33,071 nt of DNA. Origin: Bacteriovoracales bacterium (GTDB lineage Bacteria > Bdellovibrionota > Bacteriovoracia > Bacteriovoracales > Bacteriovoracaceae). Below are positions 1 through 9,742 of the stretch, piece after piece. Numbering within the stretch: position 1 is the first letter of the stretch; every line of letters begins with the position of its first letter. The DNA lies in assembly GCA_030149295.1 (NCBI GenBank), contig JASBRV010000009.1, positions 1 to 33,071 of the forward strand, in the 5' to 3' direction. The notes below the pieces were generated by a model. It did no database searches. It saw nothing but the letters and a program-made list of their open reading frames with translations, and was not told the DNA's origin. Both the position numbers and the translations under genes were made by a program.

Positions 1-31
1 CTTTTTTGATCTTTTCTTTATCCCAATTCAA
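1..31 (-). CDS. Start of an unidentified gene, cut by the left edge
   Basis: Only about ten codons are visible, so the product cannot be named. Reading leftwards from a TTG at 31-29 gives (M)NWDKEKIKK, which stays open to the edge. The case for a real start is a perfect AAGGAG ribosome-binding site at 43-38, six bases before the TTG. A TAGAAT hexamer at 92-87 could be a -10 box, but no good -35 box precedes it. Alternative: a chance Shine-Dalgarno match in AT-rich DNA. Confidence 0.42.
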   Translation of the reverse strand, partial: MNWDKEKIKK

Positions 32-91
32 CGCAGGCTCCTTACTGAGAAAATTACCTCAAAAGGATACCAAAGGACTTCGCTAGATTCT

Positions 92-340
92 ATGGAAAAC
101 CCTTCTAAGGACTACAGAATCTCAACCGCGCATTGCGCAAAAAAACTCAAAAGGTACTTCAAAAGGTCAAAAGGTACGTGGACACTTCTGGGACTCCTTG
201 CGTTTATTGCTATTAGTCCCAAAAGTATGGTCGTACCTGTTAGGTGGTCGTACCTGTTAGGGTATGAGCCTTCTAAAAATAAATCCATCATCTTGACGGC
301 AATATTCATATTTTTGATGCTCTTCCTTATCAAGCTTTAA
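92..340 (+). CDS. Doubtful small membrane protein in a repeat-rich gap
   Basis: An 82-residue open frame with a basic N-terminal third and two hydrophobic stretches (about residues 29-42 and 65-81), ending in KL. It is the only long plus-strand frame here, but the ribosome-binding site is poor (AAAGGA some 14 bases upstream). The frame also contains a 17-bp tandem duplication (229-262), which is not a multiple of three. A 73-codon minus-strand frame overlaps it and is no better. It may be a small gene, a decayed one, or non-coding DNA. Confidence 0.2.
   Translation: MENPSKDYRISTAHCAKKLKRYFKRSKGTWTLLGLLAFIAISPKSMVVPVRWSYLLGYEPSKNKSIILTAIFIFLMLFLIKL
229..262. repeat. 17-bp tandem duplication
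   Basis: Two copies of GGTCGTACCTGTTAGG plus one variable base lie head to tail (229-245 and 246-262), differing only in the last base. Nearby are short repeats of TCAAAAGGT at 147, 159 and 167, and a similar TCAAAAGGA near 59. The near-identity of the 17-mers suggests a recent slippage or duplication event. Confidence 0.8.
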
Positions 341-366
341 AAAGACATAACGACTTATCTCAACTT

Positions 367-756
367 CTATTGCTGAGAAATAGAGCTCACTCGTATTTTC
401 TTGAAATAGTGTTCCTGGTAGTCTTTCAGTGAGTTGGGATTCACACGCGATAAGAATTCTTTTAATCGCCCTTCCTCTTCAATAATTCTTGCTTCTCCAA
501 AGAATTGAATCTGTATTTGCTTCTTGGGGAAATACCATAAAAGGCAGACCTTTGGATGAGCTTTAATGTCTTCAACTTTTTTTGATAACTTATGAGTATA
601 AAAAATACATCTATGCTGCTTGCGTTTGAAATCTCTTAATACAACGGTTCTATTACAAGGCCCCTCTTCAGACATTGTAGCAAGGGATATCGTTTTGAGC
701 CCCTGACGTTTTTTCATTTGCTTTTGAAAAATATCAAAAAAATCATTCTCGCTCAC
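367..756 (-). CDS. PNPOx-like flavin-binding protein, lacking the PdxH C-terminal region
   Basis: A 129-residue protein resembling the N-terminal two-thirds of pyridoxamine 5'-phosphate oxidase (PdxH). The opening DFFDIFQKQMKK, then ISLATMSEEGPCNRTVVLRDF, FYTHKLSKKVEDI and KVCLLWYFP follow the split-barrel fold that binds FMN. In PdxH the chain continues for about 70 residues with the dimer and substrate region, including the RxH pair; here it stops at SSISQQ. It may bind flavin without oxidising pyridoxamine phosphate, as in the shorter Alr4036-type proteins, or be a truncated pdxH. The start is GTG at 756: the overlapping ATG runs straight into TGA. It lies one base after the upstream gene's stop, so it is the last gene of a three-gene operon. 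Confidence 0.72.
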   Translation of the reverse strand: MSENDFFDIFQKQMKKRQGLKTISLATMSEEGPCNRTVVLRDFKRKQHRCIFYTHKLSKKVEDIKAHPKVCLLWYFPKKQIQIQFFGEARIIEEEGRLKEFLSRVNPNSLKDYQEHYFKKIRVSSISQQ

Positions 757-757
757 A

Positions 758-1870
758 TTAAGTCCCAGAGGTTAAATTTTCTAGGAGCTTACCAGATCTT
801 TTTTTATCTATTTCCACATATTCAATATTGTCGAGTAATTTTAAACGCCTCTTATTATCCTCAAGTGCAAAGAGATAATCATCCGCTTTTTGTATGCACT
901 TTTCTTTGCAAATTTCATTCTCTTTTAACTTGGTCAAAAGATTCGATATTTTTTTCGATGACTGCTCAAAGAATTTATGGATAATGTCATTTTCCATATT
1001 TTCTAATAACATATACTCGGCAACTCTAGGGCTTAATCCGGCTTCTTTAAAGTCAGCTTCTTTGTATCCACCTGTTCTTAATCTCTCCAAGACCTTTTTC
1101 TCAATTCCTCTAATTTGAGAAAGAGGAAATGTTGGAAAAATATATCTCATTCTTCCCCCCGAAAGCATAGACTCTTGTGCCAATAGAGTCGTTTGGCTCA
1201 ATTGAAAAACGGGATCGATGAACCTTTCCTTTTTATTTCGGGCTTTTTTCTTAAGTTTGAAAGTTGAAAGGGCTCCATTTGCGACCATCATAATATTTCC
1301 ACTCACCATAAGAGGGCTTCTTTTTGACAATTCTTGATATAAATCTTCAAAGCAATTGTATTGATTCTTTCCCGCACAAGAACTTGGATTCTCTAACTCA
1401 TTCTTAATTGTAAAAACTCTTAGGGCTTCCTCAGCAATTAATAAAGTATAATGGGTACTCACAAAAGGGATCAGGTTATAAGAGGCTTTTAGAAGTTTCT
1501 GTCCTATTTTGTTTTTAAAAATAATCGAAAACTTAGGAGCATAATTCCCATAGCGATACATAAAGCGCTCTTGTCCCAATAGGTTGTCGTAAAAATAGGA
1601 AGATAGATAAATAACACAAAGAGAAATTAAACTAACTTTGAACATCGACATGAATCTTTGAGAGAAGCTCTTTTTCTTAAAATATTTCTTAAATATCCAA
1701 TAGAGAAATAGACTAGCAAAAAGAGAACTCAGGAGCGTTATTAATGCCAACTTTATGAGAGAACCCTTCGCAAAAATCGGCATATAACCACAAACAACTA
1801 AGACTAGGGAAAAGCACAGAAAAGCCCCAACAATTTTTAAACATAAAATGATAAGATTCTTAGCACTCAT
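758..1870 (-). CDS. Membrane protein of unknown function, three N-terminal helices
   Basis: A 370-residue protein I do not recognise. Three hydrophobic helices lie in the first 110 residues (NLIILCLKIVGAFLCF, LIKLALITLLSSLFASLFLY, VSLISLCVIYLSSYF), separated by a very basic loop (KKYFKKKSFSQR). A mostly hydrophilic, helical domain of about 260 residues follows, with cysteines at CAGKNQYNC and at CKEKC. The frame could open at 1930, but ATG 1870 is preferred: it follows an AGAGGGGGTGA ribosome site and sits four bases after the stop of the preceding lipoprotein gene. The tight spacing to both neighbours suggests that the three proteins are made together. Confidence 0.7.
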   Translation of the reverse strand: MSAKNLIILCLKIVGAFLCFSLVLVVCGYMPIFAKGSLIKLALITLLSSLFASLFLYWIFKKYFKKKSFSQRFMSMFKVSLISLCVIYLSSYFYDNLLGQERFMYRYGNYAPKFSIIFKNKIGQKLLKASYNLIPFVSTHYTLLIAEEALRVFTIKNELENPSSCAGKNQYNCFEDLYQELSKRSPLMVSGNIMMVANGALSTFKLKKKARNKKERFIDPVFQLSQTTLLAQESMLSGGRMRYIFPTFPLSQIRGIEKKVLERLRTGGYKEADFKEAGLSPRVAEYMLLENMENDIIHKFFEQSSKKISNLLTKLKENEICKEKCIQKADDYLFALEDNKRRLKLLDNIEYVEIDKKRSGKLLENLTSGT

Positions 1871-1874
1871 GTCT

Positions 1875-2588
1875 TTAGTCACCCCCTCTATCAATTGGGA
1901 CGACAGTAGCTTCCAACTCATCCTCACCATTCAGACTCCAAACAATCAGCCCAATAGTACCACCTATAGCCCCACCAAGAGCAGCGACCTCAACAATAGG
2001 CTCATAGGTCAAAAGAGACTGCCATAAATTTGGCCCTACATATTCAACACTCACAATTTTCTTATGACCTAGTTTTTTGAGAGTATAGAGATAAAGAGCA
2101 TTTAATGAGGGGACCTGGCTAAAGGGAAAAGGGATACTAAGATCAGTATTTTGCCTAAGCATCTTACAAGCTCCCCCCACACATGTTTGAAGTTTCTTTT
2201 CAGTGAAGTTGCTTGGATCATTTACAATTTCTTTGATGCGCGAATATTCAATGGGACTGAGGTTGAGCCTGTAGCGAAAGAATACCTTTCCTACTCCTTC
2301 CTTTGCTCTATTGTATTTTTTTTCGAGATCACCGACTTTTGTTAAGCCAAAGAAAGGGCTATAGATTTGATTATCCACCATGATGTCACTATGACTTACA
2401 ACTTTTGTGAACGCTTTAGGCCACCAAAGAATTTCAACATGGCCTCCATAGTTATTTTGCCATTTCAAAAGATCATTCATGACATGAAAACAGCTCTTAC
2501 CCGTTTCAGAAGCAGGAAACCTAGTAGAGACCGTCGAGCATGATAGTAAAAAGCATAATAAAAACACTGGGATAAATCTCTTTGCCAT
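1875..2588 (-). CDS. Lipoprotein of unknown function
   Basis: A 237-residue predicted lipoprotein. The signal peptide ends in the lipobox LLSC (Cys17). Serine follows the cysteine, which by the usual Lol rule fits the outer membrane. The body has no recognised domain; it contains the cysteine pair CVGGAC and a glycine-rich hydrophobic segment near the C-terminus (VAALGGAIGGTIGLIVW) that could enter a membrane. An upstream ATG at 2639 would add 17 residues before the signal peptide and lacks a ribosome site, so ATG 2588 is chosen. It heads a likely operon with the membrane protein and the PNPOx-like gene and lies downstream of the groEL terminator, so it probably has its own promoter in 2589-2664. 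Confidence 0.72.
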   Translation of the reverse strand: MAKRFIPVFLLCFLLSCSTVSTRFPASETGKSCFHVMNDLLKWQNNYGGHVEILWWPKAFTKVVSHSDIMVDNQIYSPFFGLTKVGDLEKKYNRAKEGVGKVFFRYRLNLSPIEYSRIKEIVNDPSNFTEKKLQTCVGGACKMLRQNTDLSIPFPFSQVPSLNALYLYTLKKLGHKKIVSVEYVGPNLWQSLLTYEPIVEVAALGGAIGGTIGLIVWSLNGEDELEATVVPIDRGGD

Positions 2589-2664
2589 AGCCCCATATCG
2601 GCTTTTTTTGAGAGAAACTTCAACCAGATGACCGATCATTTTACTTTGGATTTTTGAGAAAAAG

Positions 2665-2690
2665 AAAGCCCTCCGAAAGGAGGGCTTTTT
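2665..2690 (-). terminator. Terminator of the groES-groEL operon
   Basis: A perfect 10-bp stem (AAAGCCCTCC and GGAGGGCTTT) around a GAAA loop, followed on the minus strand by a T-rich tract (TTTCTTTTTC). The plus strand also has a short T run, so it could work in both directions. Confidence 0.92.
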
Positions 2691-2734
2691 GTGCGGAAAT
2701 TTGAGTCGATTTTACTACGAGGTCTTAAAATTTT

Positions 2735-2848
2735 TCCTGCGGAGAAATCGCTTGAGCCTCGCCTTCGCTCGATTAAGATTTCTCTCCGAACGAGAGGCGG
2801 GCTACCCCGCGTCACCTGAAATGCCGTTTAGGCATTTCGTGCCGCGGG
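2735..2848 (-). repeat. Structured repeat element, copy A (after groEL)
   Basis: A GC-rich stretch that starts right after the groEL stop. Read on the minus strand it holds a stem-loop (GAAATGCC, 5-base loop, GGCATTTC) inside an outer stem with a 2-base AG bulge. Then come the hairpins GCGGG-GTAG-CCCGC and CTCTC-GTTCG-GAGAG, the motif GAGCGAAGGCGAGGC, and finally TTTCTCCGCAGGAAAAA. The order and many of the bases match copy B after groES. It could be a REP-like dispersed element or a structured mRNA 3' element. Confidence 0.75.
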
Positions 2849-4712
<1,864 letters not shown>

Positions 4713-4715
4713 CGC

Positions 4716-5003
4716 TTACTGTAAAACGCCTAAGATGTCGTCTTCTCTCATAATGAGAAGTTCTTTACCGTCAACTTTCACTTCAGTTCCAGCATACTTT
4801 CCAAAAAGGATCGTCTCGCCAGCTTTAACTTCAAGAGAGCGGTTAGATCCATCTTGGTTGCGGTAACCAGGACCAACGGCAAGGATTTTTCCTTGAGCAG
4901 GCTTTTCTTTATTGTTATCAGGGATAATAAGCCCACCAGCAGTTTTTGTTTCTTCTTCAAGTCTCTCGACGAGTACACGGTCTTGCAAAGGTCTTACTTG
5001 CAT
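4716..5003 (-). CDS. groES: Co-chaperonin GroES (Hsp10)
   Basis: The lid of the GroEL cage. The sequence [27 protein letters not shown], the mobile loop region [19 protein letters not shown], and [35 protein letters not shown] match the family over its full length. The frame opens at 5015, but that ATG overlaps the ribosome site: GGAGGAACGC lies directly before the ATG at 5003. The product is therefore 95 residues beginning [10 protein letters not shown], the usual length. First gene of the groES-groEL operon, driven by the promoter at about 5100. No CIRCE (HrcA operator) is present; a different palindrome sits in the leader. Confidence 0.98.
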   Translation of the reverse strand: MQVRPLQDRVLVERLEEETKTAGGLIIPDNNKEKPAQGKILAVGPGYRNQDGSNRSLEVKAGETILFGKYAGTEVKVDGKELLIMREDDILGVLQ

Positions 5004-5020
5004 GCGTTCCTCCATTATAT

Positions 5021-5033
5021 TGCGCTTAGCGCA
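5021..5033. promoter_or_regulatory. Palindrome TGCGCTTAGCGCA in the groES leader
   Basis: A perfect 6-bp inverted repeat around one central base, ending about eight bases before the groES ribosome site and about 35 bases after the predicted transcription start. It may be a repressor operator or a small RNA hairpin that affects translation. It does not match CIRCE (TTAGCACTC-N9-GAGTGCTAA). Confidence 0.45.
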
Positions 5034-5074
5034 TAGTTTACGGTTTAATTACCAGTCTTTTTTGTTCTGAGGAC

Positions 5075-5102
5075 AATCTAATATCGCTTTAACTGGTGTC
5101 AA
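5075..5102 (-). promoter_or_regulatory. Sigma-70-type promoter for groES-groEL
   Basis: On the minus strand a perfect -35 box TTGACA (5102-5097), a 16-base spacer and TAGATT (5080-5075) as -10. Predicted start of transcription is near 5068, giving a leader of about 65 bases. It lacks the CCCCAT-type -10 of heat-shock sigma-32 promoters. Confidence 0.65.
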
Positions 5103-5196
5103 GGGTCGCCCATTAAAAAAAAATTCTAAATGAAAAGACATATGACCCAATAAATAAGTGCCGAGCGCTGAAAAGCTAGTAAATAGGTGCTAACCT

Positions 5197-5221
5197 ACTA
5201 TAAATTCATAGTTTTTATAGT
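5197..5221. promoter_or_regulatory. Inverted repeat over a possible -10 box before the ClC gene
   Basis: ACTATAAA (5197-5204) and TTTATAGT (5214-5221) form an 8-bp inverted repeat with nine bases between. The left arm contains TATAAA, a possible -10 box for the ClC gene; no convincing -35 box was found. It could be an operator or just AT-rich symmetry. Confidence 0.35.
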
Positions 5222-5241
5222 GTAACTTTTAAGGATCTAAT

Positions 5242-6969
5242 TTGCGCCTCTCGGAATTTTGGAACAATAAAGTTTTAAAATTTTTGCTTCGTGATGCTGT
5301 TAACGAAGAGCGTACTTATTTTGCGCTCACCTTAATAGTAGGAATGATTGCAGCACTTGTTGCTGTGGGTCTGCATAAAGCGACTCACTTTCTCGTGGAG
5401 TTCTTTGGTACTAACGACACTTTTGATCTTAGAGCTTTTGCCTGGGGAGGCTTGGCCGTCTTCACAAGCGGCTACCTTACCACACGTCATTTTCCAGGAA
5501 CAGGCGGCTCGGGTATCCCAGGGGTGAGGGTTGCGCTTGCTGTGTTTCATGGAAAAATCACAATTCTTCAAACCTTTATGAAAATCATTACTAGTGTCTT
5601 ATCCCTGTCATCGGGTTTTTCTATGGGGAGAGAAGGTCCCACTGCTGCCATTGCCGCGGGGATAGGTTCTTACTTTGGCCAAATTTTTCATCTCTCAAAG
5701 AGAAAGGTCAAAGCTTTAGTTGCCATCGGTGCAGCTGGGGGAATTTCTGCAGCCTTCAATACACCTATTGCGGCAGTTGTCTTTACCCTTGAAGAAATTG
5801 TGGGTGATCTTAATGCAAAAGTCTTAGGAAATATTGTTATCTCAAGTGTCATTGCCTCCATTGGAGCTCATATGCTTATGGGAAACAATCCTACATTTGA
5901 GGCCTTAAAGTTTACTCTTAATCACCCAATTGAACTAATCCCCTTTGCACTCGTTGGACTTGCCTCCGCCATAATGGGTCCTTTGTGGACCAAGTCAGTT
6001 TTGTGGACAAGAAATTTCAACATGAAAATTTTTAAAGGTCATCGTTTAAGCATCATCATGGTGACCTTTTTAATCATTGCTATTATTTCTTATTTAAGAC
6101 CAGAAGTTCTTGGAAGTGGCCACGATACTATAGAGGTAGCCCTCCAGAGCCTCTTTAAAGACTGGCGCTTTTTATTGAGTCTTTTGCTTCTCAAGTTTGT
6201 TGCCACAACCCTTTGTTATGGCTCTGGTGTAAGCGGTGGTCTTTTTCTACCGACTCTTCTCATGGGTGCCACACTAGGAAGTTTATGCGGAACCTTTTTT
6301 GAAATTTTTATTCCAGGCCAAAGCTTTAACATCGCCGCTTTTGCTCTAGTAGGAATGGGCTCTTATTTCGTCTCTGTCATTCGAGCTCCTTTTACTAGTA
6401 TTATTATGGTCTTTGAGATGACGAGAGATTATCAAGTTATTTTGCCGCTTATGCTGGCGAATATTATTAGCTACTATATTAGTTCCAAGCTTCACGATGG
6501 TTCCATTTATGAGTCCATTTCAGAGCAAGATGGTGTGCACCTACCTACGAAAGAAGATAATGAAATACTGGAATCTCTCATTGTTGAAGATGCGATGGTG
6601 CAATCTCCTTTTAGTATTAATGCCAAACTCACTATTGGTGAAGCTCATCAGTTAATCAGAAATGAGCCTTATTCAGGATTTCCTATTTTAAAAAATGGAT
6701 TACTTGTGGGGGTCGTTGCTAAGTCAGAAATTAGTCAGGCCATTGCGAAAGACTTAAATGAGCAATTAATTACTACGATTGCCGAGAAGAAGATAATTTC
6801 CATTTATCCAGATCAATCTCTTATGGTAGCTTTTCACAAGCTTGATCGCTTCCACGTTTCTAGACTTCCAGTTGTCAGTAGAATTAATGACAAGAAACTT
6901 ATCGGCATCATTACAGCAGAAAATATTGTGTCTCGCTTTGGCTACCATGTAACGGGGAAAGACGATTGA
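5242..6969 (+). CDS. ClC-family chloride channel or Cl-/H+ antiporter with two CBS domains
   Basis: A 575-residue inner-membrane anion transporter. The three selectivity-filter segments are present: GTGGSGIPG (about 87-94), GREGPT (129-134, with the gating glutamate Glu131), and GSGVSGGLFLPTLLMG (327-342). Glutamates in FTLEEI (184-185) match the inner proton glutamate of ClC-ec1, which favours an H+-coupled exchanger over a passive channel. The usual GSGIPE reads GSGIPG here. Two CBS domains follow (about 449-505 and 513-570), which in the family sense nucleotides. The start is TTG at 5242 with AAGGA six bases upstream. It stands alone, convergent with polA. Confidence 0.95.
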   Translation: MRLSEFWNNKVLKFLLRDAVNEERTYFALTLIVGMIAALVAVGLHKATHFLVEFFGTNDTFDLRAFAWGGLAVFTSGYLTTRHFPGTGGSGIPGVRVALAVFHGKITILQTFMKIITSVLSLSSGFSMGREGPTAAIAAGIGSYFGQIFHLSKRKVKALVAIGAAGGISAAFNTPIAAVVFTLEEIVGDLNAKVLGNIVISSVIASIGAHMLMGNNPTFEALKFTLNHPIELIPFALVGLASAIMGPLWTKSVLWTRNFNMKIFKGHRLSIIMVTFLIIAIISYLRPEVLGSGHDTIEVALQSLFKDWRFLLSLLLLKFVATTLCYGSGVSGGLFLPTLLMGATLGSLCGTFFEIFIPGQSFNIAAFALVGMGSYFVSVIRAPFTSIIMVFEMTRDYQVILPLMLANIISYYISSKLHDGSIYESISEQDGVHLPTKEDNEILESLIVEDAMVQSPFSINAKLTIGEAHQLIRNEPYSGFPILKNGLLVGVVAKSEISQAIAKDLNEQLITTIAEKKIISIYPDQSLMVAFHKLDRFHVSRLPVVSRINDKKLIGIITAENIVSRFGYHVTGKDD

Positions 6970-7007
6970 GTAAATACTTTTGCCCACATCTCATCGTGTT
7001 TATCTTC

Positions 7008-9686
7008 CTATTTAAGCTCATACCAGTCGTCACCAACTCCGATATCAACCGTTAAGGGTACGCTAAGGCTTACAGCACCTTCCATTCCTTTTTTTACAAT
7101 CTCTTTGACCTTATCTACTTCATCTTCCGGAGCTTCTAAAATGAGTTCATCGTGAACTTGAAGCAAAAGCTTAGTTTTAAGGTTTTGTTCACGAAGCTCT
7201 TTATCAACTCGAATCATGGCAAGCTTAATAATGTCAGCAGCCGTTCCCTGAATAGGACTATTAATTGCGACTCTTTCCGCCATAGATTTTACGGTGCGGT
7301 TTTTTGATTTAATATCTGGTAAAAATCTCTTTCTTCCAAACAAAGTAATCGCATAACCCGTTTCTTCAGCTTTCTCTTTAAGGCCATCAAGGTAGCCTTT
7401 CACACTTGAGAATTTCTCAAAATAATTGGTGATATATTCTTTAGCTTCTTTTCTCGAAATTTTAAGTTGGCCAGCTAAACCGAATGAACTTTGCCCATAC
7501 ATAAGACCAAAGTTGACGGCCTTCGCCTTAGACCTCTCTTCAGAAGTGACATCTTTAAGGGGTACGCCCATAATCTCACTGGCCGTTTGTCTGTGAATGT
7601 CTTCACCATTTTTAAAGGCATTTACCATTGTCGGGTCTTCAGAAAAATGCGCGAGAAGCCTTAGTTCAACCTGTGAGTAGTCAGCCCCAATAAGCTTACA
7701 ACCTTTCTTGGCGACAAAAGCCTTTCTCACCTTTCTTCCCAATTCTGTCCGGATGGGAATATTTTGAAGATTGGGATTATTCGAAGAGAGACGTCCAGTA
7801 GCAGCAACATGCTGATTAAAGTGGGTGTGTAATCTCTTATCTTCATCATGAACGAGTTCAGGAAGAGTTTTTACGTAGGTTGAAAGAAGCTTGCCAAGTT
7901 CACGGTATTGAAGAATCAATCCAGGAACTGGGGATATCCCCTTAGCGTCAAGAGTCTCAAGGACGCTTGAGTCTGTGGAATAACCAGTCTTTGTCTTTTT
8001 AATAACAGGCAACTCCAATTTAGTAAAAAGAAGTTCTCCTACTTGTTTAGGAGAATTGAGGTTTACTTCCTCTTGAGTATGCTCGAAGATTTCTGCCTGA
8101 ATATTACCAATAGCCTCTTCTAATTCATTTTCCATTTTCTTGAGAACTTTTTTGTCCACAGAGACACCAGCACGCTCCATTTTAGAAAGAATGGAAATCA
8201 TAGGACAGTCCAATTCTTCATAAAGGGAAGAGAGACTTTTTTCCTTAAGCTCAGTCTTAAATTGAGTCGCAAGTCGAAAAGAAATCGCCGCTCTCTCTCC
8301 ACAAAATTTACTCTTGGACTCAAGATCCATCTCATTTAAATACAGGTCTTTCTTAGGTCGTTGCTCAAGAGTGTAATCAAAATATTCTTTTGCGACACTC
8401 ACAACATCGTGCCTAGAACCTGGGTCTAAAATATAATGCACCTGAGTGGTATCAAAGGGCTTACATAGAACTTCAAATTCGTTGTGTCCTGCGAAGAAAA
8501 AATCTCGCTTCCAATGCTCGCTAACCACTTCTAAGTCTTTCTCACCCCATACTTTTTTCAGAAGCTTTTTAAGGTGCTTGTCAGAGAGTTTAGAGATTTC
8601 GCCAAAAGGTATGAAATACGAACTCTCCCCATCTATACTAAGAGAACACGAGGCTATCTCTCGCCTAAAAATATCTCCACTAGAATATTCAGTATGAAAG
8701 GCCAAAGCTTCAACAGAATCAATCATTTCCAGAAGATCCGAGAAATCTTTGTCGCTATTTACCACTTTATGCTCAAAGGTAAGAACTCCTACCGGAAGAG
8801 ATGACTCCCCTCCTTGGGCATCAAACTCTGCCTTTCTTAAATCCATAAGTTTATTAATGGCCGATTTAAAGCCAAGACCCTCCAAAAAAGCAATTAACTC
8901 ATCTGAAGGATAAAAAGAGATTTGAGTCTCTTCAGCTTTTTTCTTAAGGTCCACATCTTGAACAATCTCAATAAGCTTTCTACTCAAGAGACCATCTTCT
9001 AAATACTCACTAAATGCTGTCGTTAACTTCTTACCAGTAAACTCATCTTTCACTTCAATACATTTATCTAGTGTCCCATGCTCAGCTAATAGTTTTGCTG
9101 CACCTTTTGCACCGATCCCTTTCATTCCAGGTATATTATCTGAACTATCACCAACCATAGAAAGGTAATCCACGATCTGCTCGGGATAAACTCCCATTTT
9201 TTCAAAGACACCATTTCGGTCATAAATTTTATCTTTCATGGTATCGAGCATTTTAACGTTGTCTCCAACAAATTGCATGAGGTCCTTATCCCCTGAGGCA
9301 ATAAGGATTTCATCAAAGTCTTGCTTCCATTGAGTAACGGCAGAACCAATAATGTCGTCAGCTTCATAATTGTCGTCTTCAGAATAAGGAAGCTCCATTT
9401 TTTCAATTAACTCTTTTATGAGGGCAAATTGCGGAATAAGATCCTCAGGTGGTTCTGTTCTATTCGCCTTGTACTGGTCATACATTTCATTTCGAAAGGA
9501 GCCACCAGCAGTATCTCTTGCCATCAAAATATGGGTTGGACGGTACTGACTTAAAAGTTTTAAGAACATCGTAAGCACACCATAAACCGCATTAACTGGA
9601 ACACCTTCAGGTGAAGTCAAAGGCCTAATCGCAAAAAAGGCGCGAAAGATAAAGTTACTAACATCGACGACAATAAGTTTTTTCAT
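7008..9686 (-). CDS. polA: DNA polymerase I, proofreading site lost
   Basis: An 892-residue PolA for primer removal and gap repair. The 5' nuclease domain (1-290) keeps its acidic residues: VVDVSN, Asp58, YEADD, SGDKD and VGDSSDNIPG. The polymerase domain has motif A GADYSQVELR (Asp669), motif B RSKAKAVNFGLMYG (Phe726, the position that tells dNTP from ddNTP) and motif C VHDE (845-847). The middle 3'-5' exonuclease domain is present in size, but its metal ligands are gone: the FDTE motif reads FHTE (His331), NLKYD reads NEFEV (Val406) and YAAED reads FCGER (Phe461, Arg465). It should therefore not proofread, as in Taq polymerase. ATG 9686 has AGAGGT upstream. Lies 56 bases after the RDD gene and may share its transcript. 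Confidence 0.98.
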   Translation of the reverse strand: MKKLIVVDVSNFIFRAFFAIRPLTSPEGVPVNAVYGVLTMFLKLLSQYRPTHILMARDTAGGSFRNEMYDQYKANRTEPPEDLIPQFALIKELIEKMELPYSEDDNYEADDIIGSAVTQWKQDFDEILIASGDKDLMQFVGDNVKMLDTMKDKIYDRNGVFEKMGVYPEQIVDYLSMVGDSSDNIPGMKGIGAKGAAKLLAEHGTLDKCIEVKDEFTGKKLTTAFSEYLEDGLLSRKLIEIVQDVDLKKKAEETQISFYPSDELIAFLEGLGFKSAINKLMDLRKAEFDAQGGESSLPVGVLTFEHKVVNSDKDFSDLLEMIDSVEALAFHTEYSSGDIFRREIASCSLSIDGESSYFIPFGEISKLSDKHLKKLLKKVWGEKDLEVVSEHWKRDFFFAGHNEFEVLCKPFDTTQVHYILDPGSRHDVVSVAKEYFDYTLEQRPKKDLYLNEMDLESKSKFCGERAAISFRLATQFKTELKEKSLSSLYEELDCPMISILSKMERAGVSVDKKVLKKMENELEEAIGNIQAEIFEHTQEEVNLNSPKQVGELLFTKLELPVIKKTKTGYSTDSSVLETLDAKGISPVPGLILQYRELGKLLSTYVKTLPELVHDEDKRLHTHFNQHVAATGRLSSNNPNLQNIPIRTELGRKVRKAFVAKKGCKLIGADYSQVELRLLAHFSEDPTMVNAFKNGEDIHRQTASEIMGVPLKDVTSEERSKAKAVNFGLMYGQSSFGLAGQLKISRKEAKEYITNYFEKFSSVKGYLDGLKEKAEETGYAITLFGRKRFLPDIKSKNRTVKSMAERVAINSPIQGTAADIIKLAMIRVDKELREQNLKTKLLLQVHDELILEAPEDEVDKVKEIVKKGMEGAVSLSVPLTVDIGVGDDWYELK

Positions 9687-9742
9687 AAAATACCTCTGTA
9701 AACTGGAGGTACTTTAACAAATGCCGTAGGAAGGCGCCAATT

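Noticed and set aside
112..333. A 73-codon minus-strand open frame in the left gap
   Set aside because: No ribosome site, no family, and it overlaps the plus-strand candidate and the 17-bp duplication; not enough support to list.
1871..1930. Start of the three-helix protein at 1930
   Set aside because: It would overlap the lipoprotein gene by 56 bases; ATG 1870 has the better ribosome site and a four-base gap.
5004..5241. CIRCE (HrcA operator) before groES
   Set aside because: Looked for TTAGCACTC with a GAGTGCTAA partner and did not find it; only the unrelated TGCGCTTAGCGCA palindrome is there.
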